DNA of 64,000 bases from JAWQFO01 sp033436665 (lineage in GTDB: Bacteria > Pseudomonadota > Alphaproteobacteria > Rhodobacterales > Rhodobacteraceae): contig NZ_JAWQFO010000010.1 of NCBI RefSeq assembly GCF_033436665.1, positions 62,001-126,000 of the forward strand, given 5' to 3'. A model generated the notes under the pieces. It saw only the letters and a list, made by a program, of their open reading frames with translations, did no database searches and had not been told where the DNA came from. A program made the position numbers and the translations under genes. Shown piece after piece: positions 9,395-19,265 of the stretch; the first letter of the stretch is position 1, and each line of letters begins with the position of its first letter.

Positions 9395-10288
9395 ATGGCC
9401 AGGGATCGTTCCGGAAGTTCAGACTACGCCGGCCCGCTCCGCCGGCTGCTGCTGAGCGTGCTGGTGCTTTGCCTGCTAGCCGTGTTTCTCGTCTGGCGCA
9501 TCGACAGCCCGCGCGTCGAACGCTTTCGTGCGCAGGTCAGCGACCGCTTCGTGCCGAGTTTCTCCTGGGCGATGGCTCCGGTCACGGGTGCGATCAATCT
9601 GCTGCGCGATTTCCAGAGCTACCAGAACCTCGCCGAGCAGAACCGCGAGCTGCGCTCCGAACTGCGCCAGATGCAGGCCTGGAAGGAGGCGGCCCTGCAG
9701 CTCGAGCAGGAGAACGCCCGCCTTCTCGACCTCAACAACGTGCGCCTCGATCCGCGCCTGACCTACATCACCGGCGTGGTTATGGCCGACAGCGGCTCGC
9801 CCTTCCGCCAGTCGGTCCTGCTAAACGTGGGCTCGCGCGACGGGCTGATGGACGGCTGGGCGACGATGGACGGCATCGGCCTTGTCGGGCGGATCTCCGG
9901 CGTGGGGCAGAACACCTCACGGGTGATCCTGCTGACGGACGCCTCGAGCCGCATTCCAGCGGTGATCCAGCCGTCCGGCCAGCGCGCCATCATCGCCGGC
10001 GACAACTCCGCCGCCCCGCCCATCGACTTTCTGGAAAACCGCGACCTCGTGCGCCCCGGCGACCGGATCGTGAGTTCCGGCGACGGCGGCGTGTTTCCGC
10101 CGGGGCTGCTGATCGGGCAGGTTGCCTCGGATCCCGGCGGTCGCCTTCGCGTGCGCCTTGCCGCCGATTTCGAGCGGCTCGAATTCCTGCGCGTGCTGCG
10201 CCACCACGGGACCGAACCCGTCTCCGATACCGCCCAGGTGATCGGCCCCGAACTGCCGCCACTGCCGGTGGAGCGCGGCGATGACTGA
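9395..10288 (+). CDS. mreC: rod-shape protein MreC
   Basis: A bitopic inner-membrane protein that links MreB to the periplasmic elongation machinery and activates PBP2-RodA. The 297 residues comprise a short cytoplasmic tail, one membrane helix (about 12-32), a coiled coil rich in Glu and Gln around 75-110, and a beta-rich periplasmic domain with typical GxxxGLVGRI-like segments. It ends inside the start of mreD (8-base overlap), indicating coupled translation. Confidence 0.95.
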   Translation: MARDRSGSSDYAGPLRRLLLSVLVLCLLAVFLVWRIDSPRVERFRAQVSDRFVPSFSWAMAPVTGAINLLRDFQSYQNLAEQNRELRSELRQMQAWKEAALQLEQENARLLDLNNVRLDPRLTYITGVVMADSGSPFRQSVLLNVGSRDGLMDGWATMDGIGLVGRISGVGQNTSRVILLTDASSRIPAVIQPSGQRAIIAGDNSAAPPIDFLENRDLVRPGDRIVSSGDGGVFPPGLLIGQVASDPGGRLRVRLAADFERLEFLRVLRHHGTEPVSDTAQVIGPELPPLPVERGDD

Positions 10289-10820
10289 GCTGTCGCTGAC
10301 CCGGCTCTGGGCCATGCGGCTCGGGTTCGCGCTGCTGGCGGCGGTGATCCTGTTCTTCCGGCTGCTGCCGCTCGACACCGCGCCGCGCAGCTGGGCGGGA
10401 CCCGACCTGCTGCTGTGCTTCGCCGCGGCCTGGGTGCTGCGGCGCCCGGAATACGTGCCCGCCCTGCTGCTCGCGGCGATCTTCCTGCTTGCCGACCTGC
10501 TGCTGCAACGCCCGCCGGGCCTCTGGGCCGCGCTGGCCCTGATCGGCTGCGAAAAGCTGAAATCCCGCGCCCGCACCTTGCGCGATACGGGTTTTGCAGG
10601 CGAATGGTTCTCGGTCTGTCTGATGGTCGTGATCGTCACCCTAGCCTACCGCGCGGCGCTGGTTCTGACGCTGACCGAGCCGCCGACGCTCGGCCTGCAT
10701 CTCTTCGCCATGGTCATGACGATGCTGTTCTACCCGCTTGCCGTGGCGGCCACCCACGGGCTGATGGGCGTGCGCAAGACGGTGCCGGGCGAACTGGACG
10801 CGGTGGGAGGCCGGATGTAA
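10281..10820 (+). CDS. mreD: rod-shape protein MreD
   Basis: A small polytopic inner-membrane protein (179 residues, about five hydrophobic helices) of the elongasome. Sequence conservation in MreD is low; identification rests on the hydrophobic profile, the length and its place between mreC and the PBP2 gene. The start overlaps the mreC stop. Confidence 0.88.
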   Translation: MTELSLTRLWAMRLGFALLAAVILFFRLLPLDTAPRSWAGPDLLLCFAAAWVLRRPEYVPALLLAAIFLLADLLLQRPPGLWAALALIGCEKLKSRARTLRDTGFAGEWFSVCLMVVIVTLAYRAALVLTLTEPPTLGLHLFAMVMTMLFYPLAVAATHGLMGVRKTVPGELDAVGGRM

Positions 10821-10851
10821 TGTTCGCACGTTTCCTCCGGAGGGCAGTTCC

Positions 10852-12795
10852 GTGAGACGCACCCGCGCCGAAACCGATGCCAGCAACCGCGTGATCAGCC
10901 GCCGCGCCGCCGTGCTTGGCGGGGCGCAGCTGCTGTTCGTCGGCACACTCGGTGCGCGCATGCGGCACCTGCAGGTCGACCAGGCCGACCAGTTCCGCCT
11001 GCTCGCCGAGGAAAACCGCATCAACATCCGCCTGATCCCGCCGACCCGCGGCGAGGTATTTGACCGCAACGGGCTGCGGCTGGCGCAGAACGTACCTTCC
11101 TACCGCATCGTGATGGTGCGCGAGGATGCCGGCGACATCGACGCCGTGCTGGACCGGCTGCGCCGCATCGTGACACTCGACGAGGACACGCTGGAACGCG
11201 CCCGGACCGAGATGAACCGCTCGGCGCCCTTCCTGCCCGTGACCATCGCCGAGGACGTGAGCTGGGAGGACATCAGCCGGGTCTCGGTCAACGCGCCGGC
11301 CCTGCCGGGCGTGACGCCAGAGGTCGGGCTCAGCCGGATCTACCCGCGCCGCGGCGATCTGGCCCATGTTCTGGGCTATGTCGGGCCGGTCTCTGACTAC
11401 GACCTCGAACGCATGGAAGACCCCGACCAGGTCCTGCGCATCCCGCGGTTCCAGATCGGCAAGGTCGGCGTCGAGGCCAAGCTCGAGAACGGATTGCGTG
11501 GAAAGGCCGGCGCCAAGCGGGTCGAGGTCAATGCCACAGGCCGCGTGATGCGCGAACTCGACCGCCGCGAGGGTGTCCCCGGCTCGGACGTGCAGCTGAC
11601 CATCGACGCCAACCTGCAGACCTACGTCCAGGCGCGGTTGTCGGGCGAAAGCGCCTCGGCCGTCGTGATCGACTGCGACAGCGGCGACGTCGTCGCCTGC
11701 GCCTCGGCCCCGAGCTATGATCCCAATCTTTTCGTGCGGGGCATCTCGCGCAAGAACTACGCCGAACTGACCGAGAACAAGTACCGCCCGCTGGCCAGCA
11801 AGACGGTGCAGGGGCTCTATCCCCCAGGCTCCACCTTCAAGATGATGACGGCGATGGCCGCGCTCGAGGCCGGCATCATCGGCCCCGACGACACCGCCTA
11901 TTGCCCCGGTCACATGACCGTCTCGGGGCGCCGTTTCCACTGCTGGAAGCGCGGCGGACATGGCTATGTGGACCTTCAGACCTCGCTGAAGCGCTCTTGC
12001 GACGTCTATTACTACGACCTGGCCGTGAAGATCGGCATCGAGAGGATTTCCGCCATGGCCGAGCGTTTCGGTCTCGGTGTGCGTCACGACGTGCCGATGT
12101 CCGCCGTGGCCCAGGGGATAGCGCCGACCAAGGACTGGAAATTCGCCAACTACGGAGACGATTGGCGCGTCGGCGACACGGTGAACGCCTCCATCGGACA
12201 GGGCTTCGTGCTGGCCTCGCCCCTGCAGCTTGCAGTGATGACCGCCCGCATCGCGACCGGTCGCGATGTGCGCCCGCGGTTGGTGAAATCCGTCGACGGC
12301 ATCGAGCAGCCCTCGGGCGCCGGCGAAGCGATGGACATGAACCCCAACAACCTCGCCCGCATGCGCCGCGCGATGTTCGCGGTGGTCAACGACCGCCGCG
12401 GCACTGCCTACCGCTCCCGCATCATCGACGACGCCATGCGCATGGCCGGCAAGACCGGCACCAGCCAGGTCCGCAACATCACCGCCGCCGAACGCCGCGC
12501 CGGGGTGGTCAGCAACGCCGACTTGCCTTGGGAACGCCGCGACCACGCGCTCTTTGTAGATTTCGCACCCTACGAACAGCCGAAATATGCGGTGTCCGTC
12601 GTTGTCGAACATGGCGGCGGCGGCTCCACCGCGGCTGCCCCGATCGCCCGCGACATCACCCTGCAGGCGCTATTCGGCGGCGCGCCCCCGCTCGAGGCCT
12701 ATCCCGCAAGCGAACGCGACGCCGCCGCCGAACGACAGGAGCAGCTGCAGAACCTGCATCCCGAGACCGCCACGCTCGAGAAGGATCAGGCATGA
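10852..12795 (+). CDS. mrdA: penicillin-binding protein 2 (elongation transpeptidase)
   Basis: Class B PBP that cross-links lateral wall peptidoglycan in partnership with RodA. The 647 residues have one N-terminal membrane helix (about 19-35), a dimerisation/pedestal domain with the motif RGEVFDRNG near 66-74, and the transpeptidase domain with SxxK at S327-K330 (STFK), the SxN-type motif SCD at 382-384 and KTG at 534-536. It starts with GTG at 10852 after a clear GGAGG. The final bases overlap the rodA start (ATGA). Confidence 0.96.
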   Translation: MRRTRAETDASNRVISRRAAVLGGAQLLFVGTLGARMRHLQVDQADQFRLLAEENRINIRLIPPTRGEVFDRNGLRLAQNVPSYRIVMVREDAGDIDAVLDRLRRIVTLDEDTLERARTEMNRSAPFLPVTIAEDVSWEDISRVSVNAPALPGVTPEVGLSRIYPRRGDLAHVLGYVGPVSDYDLERMEDPDQVLRIPRFQIGKVGVEAKLENGLRGKAGAKRVEVNATGRVMRELDRREGVPGSDVQLTIDANLQTYVQARLSGESASAVVIDCDSGDVVACASAPSYDPNLFVRGISRKNYAELTENKYRPLASKTVQGLYPPGSTFKMMTAMAALEAGIIGPDDTAYCPGHMTVSGRRFHCWKRGGHGYVDLQTSLKRSCDVYYYDLAVKIGIERISAMAERFGLGVRHDVPMSAVAQGIAPTKDWKFANYGDDWRVGDTVNASIGQGFVLASPLQLAVMTARIATGRDVRPRLVKSVDGIEQPSGAGEAMDMNPNNLARMRRAMFAVVNDRRGTAYRSRIIDDAMRMAGKTGTSQVRNITAAERRAGVVSNADLPWERRDHALFVDFAPYEQPKYAVSVVVEHGGGGSTAAAPIARDITLQALFGGAPPLEAYPASERDAAAERQEQLQNLHPETATLEKDQA

Positions 12796-13931
12796 GCTAT
12801 CTCGAGTATGCGGTCAAATCGGTCCCCAGCGGCTACCGCAAGATCTTCTATCTGAACTGGCCGGTGGCGATCCTCCTCGCCTCGGTTGCCGGTGTCGGGT
12901 TCCTGATGCTCTACTCGGTCGCGGGCGGCTCGTTCTCGCCCTGGGCCGAACCGCAGATGAAACGCTTCGCGCTCGGCTTCGTGCTGATGCTCGCCGTGGC
13001 GATGGTGCCGACCTGGTTCTGGCGCAGCGTGTCGGGCGCCGCGTACCTGCTGACGCTGCTGCTCCTGGTCGCGGTCGAGTTCTTCGGTACGGTCGGCATG
13101 GGCGCACAGCGCTGGATCGACATCGGCTTCATGCGGCTGCAGCCGTCCGAACTGATGAAGATCACTCTGGTGATGTTTCTCGCCGCCTATTACGACTGGC
13201 TGCCCGCGCGCAGGACGTCGCACCCGTTCTGGGTTCTGCTGCCCGTCATAATCATCCTGATCCCGGTCGCTTTTGTCCTCAAGCAGCCCGATCTCGGCAC
13301 CGCGATCCTGCTTCTCGCCGCGGGCGGCGGGCTGATGTTTCTGGCCGGTGTGCACTGGGCCTATTTCGCCGCCGTCATCGCCGCCGGGATCGGTCTCGTC
13401 TCTACCGTGCTCCAGTCGCGCGGCACGTCCTGGCAGCTGCTCAAGGACTACCAGTTCCGCCGCATCGACACCTTTCTCGACCCGTCCTCCGACCCTCTTG
13501 GCGCCGGCTATCACATCACGCAGTCCAAGATCGCGCTTGGCTCCGGCGGCTGGACCGGCCGCGGCTTCATGCAGGGCACCCAGTCACGCCTGAATTTCCT
13601 GCCCGAGAAACACACCGACTTCATCTTCACCACGCTGGCCGAGGAATTCGGCTTTGTGGGCGGCGTGTCCCTGCTCGGGCTTTATGCGCTCATCATCCTG
13701 TTCTGCGTCTGGTCGGCGCTGGTCAACAAGGATCGGTTCTCATCGCTTCTGACCCTGGGCATCGCGCTGAACTTCTTTTTGTTCTTCGCGGTCAACATGT
13801 CGATGGTCATGGGGCTCGCCCCCGTCGTCGGCGTGCCGCTGCCGATGGTCAGCTACGGCGGCTCGGCCATGCTGGTGCTCATGCTCGCCTTCGGCCTCAT
13901 GCAAAGCGCGCACGTCCACCGTCCAAGATAA
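12792..13931 (+). CDS. rodA: SEDS peptidoglycan glycosyltransferase RodA
   Basis: Polymerises lipid II into glycan strands with PBP2. The 379-residue polytopic protein has about ten membrane helices and SEDS-family landmarks: the extracytoplasmic segment KQPDLGTA, the loop EKHTDFIFTTLAEEFGF and the C-terminal PMVSYGGSAM. The start overlaps the mrdA stop by four bases. It is the last clear gene of the shape operon; ghrA follows after 16 bases on the same strand and may be co-transcribed. Confidence 0.96.
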   Translation: MSYLEYAVKSVPSGYRKIFYLNWPVAILLASVAGVGFLMLYSVAGGSFSPWAEPQMKRFALGFVLMLAVAMVPTWFWRSVSGAAYLLTLLLLVAVEFFGTVGMGAQRWIDIGFMRLQPSELMKITLVMFLAAYYDWLPARRTSHPFWVLLPVIIILIPVAFVLKQPDLGTAILLLAAGGGLMFLAGVHWAYFAAVIAAGIGLVSTVLQSRGTSWQLLKDYQFRRIDTFLDPSSDPLGAGYHITQSKIALGSGGWTGRGFMQGTQSRLNFLPEKHTDFIFTTLAEEFGFVGGVSLLGLYALIILFCVWSALVNKDRFSSLLTLGIALNFFLFFAVNMSMVMGLAPVVGVPLPMVSYGGSAMLVLMLAFGLMQSAHVHRPR

Positions 13932-13947
13932 CAAGGTACACCAAAAC

Positions 13948-14880
13948 ATGACCCTGAACGTCCTGTTCGCGGCCCAGTCCGACCTCTGGGCCGACTACGA
14001 GGCGCCGCTTGCCGCGGCCTTGGCCGAAGCCGGTCTCGATGCGCGCCTCGACCTGTCGATTCCCGCGGCAGAGGTCGACTACATCATCTATTCGCCGGAT
14101 TCCGAGCTGCAGGATTTCGCGCCCTACAGGCGCGCCAAGGCGGTGCTGAACCTTTGGGCCGGCGTCGAGAAGACCGTCGGCAACCCCACGCTCGTTATTC
14201 CCTTTGCGCGGATGGTCGACCCGGCGATGACCACCTCGATGACCGAATGGGTCTGCGGGCATGTGCTGCGCTACCACCTCGGGATGGACGCCGATATCGT
14301 CAACCCGGATCGAACCTGGGGCCCCCGCGTGCCGCCGCTCGCCGCCGAACGCCGGGTCTGCGTGCTCGGACTCGGGGAACTCGGCACCGCCGCGACGCAA
14401 AAGCTGGCGCAGTTCGGTTTTTCCGTGAGTGGCTGGAGCCGCAGCCCCAAGCGGATTGACGGCGTGACCTGCCATCATGGCCCGGACGGGTTCAGCAGGG
14501 CGCTGGGTTCGGCCGAGATCTTCGTGACCCTGCTGCCCGACACGCCGGCGACCGAGAACCTGCTCGACACGGCGGCCTTCGCGCAGATGCCGCGCGGCGC
14601 CTTTCTCATCAATCCCGGGCGCGGCCCGCTGATCGACGATGACGCGCTGCTCGCGGCTCTCGACAGCGGCCAGTTGGCCGGCGCCACCCTCGACGTCTTC
14701 CGCACCGAACCGCTGCCGAAGGACCACCCCTTCTGGGCGCATCCCCGGGTCACCGTCACACCGCACATCGCCGCCGCGACCCGGCCCGCCACAGCGTCGC
14801 GCGTGATCGCCGACAACATCTTCCGCAGCGAGGCCGGAGACCCGCTCCTGCACCGCGTCGACACCACGCGCGGCTACTGA
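13948..14880 (+). CDS. ghrA: glyoxylate/hydroxypyruvate reductase A-like dehydrogenase
   Basis: A 310-residue D-2-hydroxyacid dehydrogenase that reduces glyoxylate or hydroxypyruvate with NAD(P)H. The Rossmann motif is VCVLGLGELG; the catalytic residues lie in NPGRGPLID (Arg), RTEPLP (Glu) and TPHIAAAT (His). The length and the short substrate domain match the GhrA subgroup. Its position right behind rodA suggests read-through transcription rather than a shared function. Confidence 0.88.
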   Translation: MTLNVLFAAQSDLWADYEAPLAAALAEAGLDARLDLSIPAAEVDYIIYSPDSELQDFAPYRRAKAVLNLWAGVEKTVGNPTLVIPFARMVDPAMTTSMTEWVCGHVLRYHLGMDADIVNPDRTWGPRVPPLAAERRVCVLGLGELGTAATQKLAQFGFSVSGWSRSPKRIDGVTCHHGPDGFSRALGSAEIFVTLLPDTPATENLLDTAAFAQMPRGAFLINPGRGPLIDDDALLAALDSGQLAGATLDVFRTEPLPKDHPFWAHPRVTVTPHIAAATRPATASRVIADNIFRSEAGDPLLHRVDTTRGY

Positions 14881-14900
14881 CCCTGCGGTCACAGCAGGTT

Positions 14901-14961
14901 TCTCTGGTTGAAAAATATCCCGGGGGAGTCGCGGCACCGCCGCGGCGGGGGCAGCGCCCCC
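14901..14961. repeat. intergenic repeat, family 1 copy A
   Basis: A 30-base block (14901-14930) beginning TCTCTGGTTG and ending GGGGGAGTC is followed by a GC-rich spacer and the hairpin GGGGGC-AGC-GCCCCC (14947-14961). Copy B at 33315-33373 lies on the opposite strand and differs at two of 30 positions in the block. Both copies stand between convergent genes, which suggests a bidirectional terminator spread by duplication. Confidence 0.75.
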
Positions 14962-14968
14962 GTCCGTC

Positions 14969-15874
14969 CTACCAGTCGCCGGCCTCGCGGTCGCCGAAAC
15001 GGTCAACGAGAAAGTCGATGAACGCCCGCACCTTGGGCTGGGTGAAGCGTCCCGGCGGGTAGACCGCGTAGATACCCAGCTTCTCGCCCGGCAGATCCGG
15101 GATGGCATCCTGCACCAGACCCTTCTGCAGCGCATCGGCATAAAGAAAGCTCGGCAGGTAGGCGATGCCGAGACCCGAGATCGCGGCGTTGAGCAGCGAC
15201 TGGCCGTCGTTGACGCTGAGCCAGCCCGCCGTGCGCACCTGGCGCTTCTCGCCCGAGGGCGCGGTCAGCTTCCAAACGTTGCCCGAGGACTGGCTCGAGT
15301 AATGCAGCAGCTTGTGCTCGTTCAAATCGTCGATGCGCATCGGTCGCCCGAAGCTCTGGAAATAGGAGGGCGAGGCGATCATGCGCTTGGTGGTCTCAGA
15401 CAGCTTGCGCGCCCGAAGCGAGCTGTCTTCCAGCTCGCCGATCCGGATCGCCATGTCGAAGCCTTCCGAGATCAGCTCTACGTAGCGGTTGCTCAGCACC
15501 ATGTTGACGGTGATGTCGGGAAAATCGGCTAGGAAGTCTCCGAGGATCGGCGACAGGTGGTTCACCCCGAAATCCGTCGCCACGGAGATCCGCAGCAGGC
15601 CCGAAGGCGCCGACTGCATCGACGTGACCAGCGCATCGGCCTCGCCCGCGTCGTTCAAAACGCGGCGTGCGCGGTCGTAGTATGCAAGCCCGATCTCGGT
15701 CGGGCTGACCCGGCGTGTGGTGCGATTCAGCAGCCGGGCACCCAGCCGCGCCTCGAGGCTCGAGACATGCTTGGAGACGGCGGATTTCGAGATACCCATC
15801 TTGCGCGCGGCATCGGTGAATCCGCCCTGGTCCACCACCGTGGCAAAAGCTTCCATTTCGGTCAGGCGGTCCAT
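14969..15874 (-). CDS. LysR-family transcriptional regulator
   Basis: A 301-residue DNA-binding regulator. The N-terminal winged helix-turn-helix has the usual LysR pattern (FATVVDQGGFTDAARKMGIS, then SAVSKHVSSLE), followed by a periplasmic-binding-protein-like effector domain. The ATG at 15874 is preferred over 15895 because GGGGA lies right upstream of it. The nearest divergent or neighbouring target candidate is the ZntB gene upstream on the same strand; no adjacent divergent metabolic gene is present, so the regulon cannot be inferred. Confidence 0.92.
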   Translation of the reverse strand: MDRLTEMEAFATVVDQGGFTDAARKMGISKSAVSKHVSSLEARLGARLLNRTTRRVSPTEIGLAYYDRARRVLNDAGEADALVTSMQSAPSGLLRISVATDFGVNHLSPILGDFLADFPDITVNMVLSNRYVELISEGFDMAIRIGELEDSSLRARKLSETTKRMIASPSYFQSFGRPMRIDDLNEHKLLHYSSQSSGNVWKLTAPSGEKRQVRTAGWLSVNDGQSLLNAAISGLGIAYLPSFLYADALQKGLVQDAIPDLPGEKLGIYAVYPPGRFTQPKVRAFIDFLVDRFGDREAGDW

Positions 15875-16003
15875 GTCCGTCCCCTTGAGCAGCATTCGAC
15901 GTGCCCCCGGTTCTGTCGGTCAAATCAGGCAGGAAGGCGGCGTCTGTGGGACAGTATCGCGGTTTTTCGCCGCATCGTGGCGGCAACAGAAACGGACCCT
16001 AGG

Positions 16004-16948
16004 CTAGAGCCAGCGTTTCCAGCGCATGACCAGCACGACCAAAAGGGCGATGACGGCCATCGCCAGCGACAGCAACGCGAAGGCCACGGGGCTTCCGACC
16101 CCCGGCATGCCGCCGACGTTGACGCCGAACAGACCGGTCAGGAAGCCCAACGGCAGGAAGATCGCGGCGATCACCGACAGCACGTAGCCATTGCGCCCCT
16201 GGCGCAGCGTGGCCTGGGTGTCGTGGTGATCCTGTACCGAGGCCAGCCGCTCGCGGATCGCCGAGAGCTCCTCGACCGACACGGCGGCGCGGTTGGCCAG
16301 TTCGCGCAGATCGAGCCGGTCGGCCTCGGTCAGCAGGGGCGCGTCCGATCCGGCCAGCTTCTGCAGCGCAGCACGCTGCGGCTCGAGATAGCGCAAGAGG
16401 CGGATCACGCTGCGCCGCGCGGCGCCCAGGCCCGCTGGCAGGTGATCCTCGTCCTCATGTGTCACGCTTTCCTCAAACGTGTCGGACTGGTCCATGATGA
16501 CGAGCACGCGCTCCTCGACCCGGTCGACCAGGCGCGTGACCAGCGCGTCGATGAACCGCGCCACGGTCATCGGGCTGCGCCCCGCCGCGATTTCGGAGCG
16601 GATGTCGTCGACCGCGAAGACGCGCCGGACCCGCGCGGTGACCAGGCAGCTCTCCGTCGCCCACATCCGGACCGAGACCATGCGGTCGAAAGACTGGCCT
16701 TCGTTGAGGTTGATGCCGCGCAGGTTTAGGATCAGCCCGTCCTCGAACCTGTCGCAGCGCGGCCGCGTCTCGGATTGCAGAAGGGCCTCGGCCGGGATCT
16801 CATGCAGCCGTTCGCGAATCCAGGGTTCGAATTCGGGGTCGGCGACATCGAAATGCCACCAGCGATAGCTTCCCTGTCCGGTCAGCCCACGATCTGCGGG
16901 CACCTGCGCGGTACCGTCGGGAAAGATGTCGAAAACGCAGACTGGCAT
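16004..16948 (-). CDS. zntB: CorA-family cation transporter, ZntB subgroup
   Basis: A 314-residue inner-membrane protein with a long soluble N-terminal domain and two C-terminal membrane helices. The loop between the helices reads GVNVGGMPG, the ZntB form of the CorA GMN signature, which points to zinc transport rather than magnesium. The ATG at 16948 gives the normal ZntB N-terminus. The 207 bases between it and fadH contain nothing convincing. Confidence 0.88.
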   Translation of the reverse strand: MPVCVFDIFPDGTAQVPADRGLTGQGSYRWWHFDVADPEFEPWIRERLHEIPAEALLQSETRPRCDRFEDGLILNLRGINLNEGQSFDRMVSVRMWATESCLVTARVRRVFAVDDIRSEIAAGRSPMTVARFIDALVTRLVDRVEERVLVIMDQSDTFEESVTHEDEDHLPAGLGAARRSVIRLLRYLEPQRAALQKLAGSDAPLLTEADRLDLRELANRAAVSVEELSAIRERLASVQDHHDTQATLRQGRNGYVLSVIAAIFLPLGFLTGLFGVNVGGMPGVGSPVAFALLSLAMAVIALLVVLVMRWKRWL

Positions 16949-17155
16949 CGGTGACCCGGGTGTTTGCCGAAACAGTGCCTCGGACCCGTCGAAAGGGCAA
17001 CCGACACCGCGCGGCCGGCAGCGCGACACGGCGGCCGGCTTCGCGCAGGATCGCGCCCGACGTGAACCCCAACACGACCGCATCCATTCGCTCGCGTATG
17101 TTTGCAGCCAAAGTGCCCGCAGCGGCGCACTCCCACCGCTCCGTCTTGGGCGTGG

Positions 17156-19183
17156 TCAGAGGTTGGCGGCGAGTCGCGTGCCCTGGTCGATCGCGCGCTT
17201 GGCGTCGAGTTCGGCGGCGACATCCGCCCCGCCGATGACGTGGCAGGCGATGCCCTGCGCCTCCAGACGGTCCGCGAGGCCACGTTCCGACAGCTGCCCG
17301 GCGCACAGCACGATCGTATCGACCTCGATCAGTGTCGGGTTCTCGCGGCCCTCACCGAAGGACACGTGCAGACCTTTCTCGGAGATGCGCTCGTAGTTCA
17401 CGCCGCCGACCATCTCGACCTGTTTCATCGCCAGCGCCGCACGGTGGATCCAGCCGGTGGTCTTGCCCAGCCCCTTGCCGGGGCGCTGGGCCTTGCGCTG
17501 AAGCAGCGTGACCTTGCGGGCCGGAGGTTCGGGTTGCGGCCCTTCTGGCGCGAGACCCGAGCGGTGTTCCGCCGGGTCCGCCACGCCCCATTCGCGCATC
17601 CATTCGGGCAGGTGCTCGGTCGGGCTGTCGCCTTCGTGCACGAGATATTCGGCCACGTCGAAGCCGATCCCGCCAGCACCGATAATGGCGACGCGATCGC
17701 CGACCGGCGCCTTGCCGCGCAACACGTCGATGTAGCCCAGAACGTTCGGGCCGTCCTGTCCGGGGATCTGCGGATCACGCGGCAACACGCCCGTCGCGAC
17801 GATGATGTCGTCGAAACCGCCAAGCGCTGAAGCCTCGGCCTCGGTGTTGAGCCTCACGGTCACGCGGCGGTCGTCCAGCATCGTCTGGTACCAGTGCACC
17901 AGCCCGTGGAACTCTTCCTTGCCGGGGATCTCCCGGGCCATGTTGAGCTGACCGCCGATCCGGTCGTCGCGGTCGAACAACGTGACCGCATGTCCGCGCT
18001 CGGCGGCGGTGATCGCCGCAGCAAGACCCGCCGGGCCGGCCCCGACCACGGCGACCGATTTCTTGACCTCGGCCGGCGTGATGCGCAGTTCGGTCTCGTA
18101 GCAGGCACGCGGATTGACAAGGCAAGACGAAATCTTGCCCGAAAAAGTGTGATCGAGACAGGCCTGGTTGCAGGCGATGCACGGCGCGATTTTCTCGGCC
18201 TCGCCCGCCTTTGCCTTGGCGACGAAATCGGCGTCGGCAAGGAAGGGCCGCGCCATCGACACCATGTCGGCGCAGCCGTCGGCAAGCACCTCTTCGGCGA
18301 CGTCGGGCGTATTGATCCGGTTCGAGGTGATGACCGGGATGCCCACCTTGCCCATGAGCTTCTTCGTGACCCATGCGAAGGCCGCCCTCGGCACCGAGGT
18401 GGCGATGGTCGGGACCCGTGCTTCGTGCCAGCCGATGCCGGTGTTGATGATCGTCGCACCGGCCGCCTCGACGGCCTGCGCCAGCTGCACCACCTCGTCA
18501 TGCGTCGAACCGTTGGGCACCAGGTCGATCATCGACAGGCGGTAGATGATGATGAAATCCGTCCCGACGGCTTCGCGCGTGCGCCTGACGACCTCGACCG
18601 GAAGGCGCATGCGGTTCTCGTAGGCGCCGCCCCAGTCGTCGGTGCGCTTGTTGGTATGCGTGACAAGGAACTGGTTCAGGAAATAGCCTTCGGACCCCAT
18701 GATCTCGACGCCGTCATAACCCGCCTCCTGCGCGCGCCGGGCACAGGCGACGATATCGGCGATCTGCTTTTCGATCCCGGCCTCGTCGAGTTCCTTCGGC
18801 GGGAACGGGGAGATCGGCGATTTCAGCGCCGAGGGCGCGACGCACTCGGGGCTGTAGGCATAGCGCCCGGCGTGCAGGATCTGCATCGCGATGCGGCCGC
18901 CGTCGGCATGCACGGCGTGGGTGATAACCGAATGGTTCGCCACATCCTCGTCCGAGACCATCATAGCCGCACCCGGAAGCACCGAGCCTTCGAGGTTGGG
19001 ACCGATCCCGCCGGTGACCATCAGGCCGACACCGCCGCGGGCACGGGCGGCATAGAATTCGCCGACGCGCTCCCAGTCCTTGGTCTCTTCCAGTCCGGTG
19101 TGCATGGAGCCCATCAACACCCGGTTCGGCAGCGTGGTGAAGCCGAGGTCGAGCGGCGCCGTCAGGTTCGGGTAAAGCGTCAT
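17156..19183 (-). CDS. fadH: NADPH-dependent 2,4-dienoyl-CoA reductase
   Basis: Reduces 2,4-dienoyl-CoA during degradation of unsaturated fatty acids. The 675 residues comprise an FMN-binding TIM barrel, a 4Fe-4S cluster motif with C335, C338, C342 and C354 (CIACNQAC then SCLVNPRA), and an FAD/NADPH half (VVGAGPAGLAAA, then IIGAGGIGFD). Y167 and H253 fit the active-site pair of the E. coli enzyme. The ATG at 19183 follows a strong GGAGGGG. It is divergent from the acetyltransferase at 19266. Other members of this fold act on different substrates, so some doubt on substrate remains. Confidence 0.92.
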   Translation of the reverse strand: MTLYPNLTAPLDLGFTTLPNRVLMGSMHTGLEETKDWERVGEFYAARARGGVGLMVTGGIGPNLEGSVLPGAAMMVSDEDVANHSVITHAVHADGGRIAMQILHAGRYAYSPECVAPSALKSPISPFPPKELDEAGIEKQIADIVACARRAQEAGYDGVEIMGSEGYFLNQFLVTHTNKRTDDWGGAYENRMRLPVEVVRRTREAVGTDFIIIYRLSMIDLVPNGSTHDEVVQLAQAVEAAGATIINTGIGWHEARVPTIATSVPRAAFAWVTKKLMGKVGIPVITSNRINTPDVAEEVLADGCADMVSMARPFLADADFVAKAKAGEAEKIAPCIACNQACLDHTFSGKISSCLVNPRACYETELRITPAEVKKSVAVVGAGPAGLAAAITAAERGHAVTLFDRDDRIGGQLNMAREIPGKEEFHGLVHWYQTMLDDRRVTVRLNTEAEASALGGFDDIIVATGVLPRDPQIPGQDGPNVLGYIDVLRGKAPVGDRVAIIGAGGIGFDVAEYLVHEGDSPTEHLPEWMREWGVADPAEHRSGLAPEGPQPEPPARKVTLLQRKAQRPGKGLGKTTGWIHRAALAMKQVEMVGGVNYERISEKGLHVSFGEGRENPTLIEVDTIVLCAGQLSERGLADRLEAQGIACHVIGGADVAAELDAKRAIDQGTRLAANL

Positions 19184-19265
19184 GAAACCCCTCCGTTGAG
19201 ACTTGCCGGAGAACACCCTATGAGCGGATGCGTGTCACGCGCAACGCGGCGTCACGGAGGATGTC

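Noticed and set aside
16949..17155. N-terminal extension of zntB to 17083 and small frames in the gap
   Set aside because: The extension has no transporter character and the ATG at 16948 gives the normal ZntB N-terminus.
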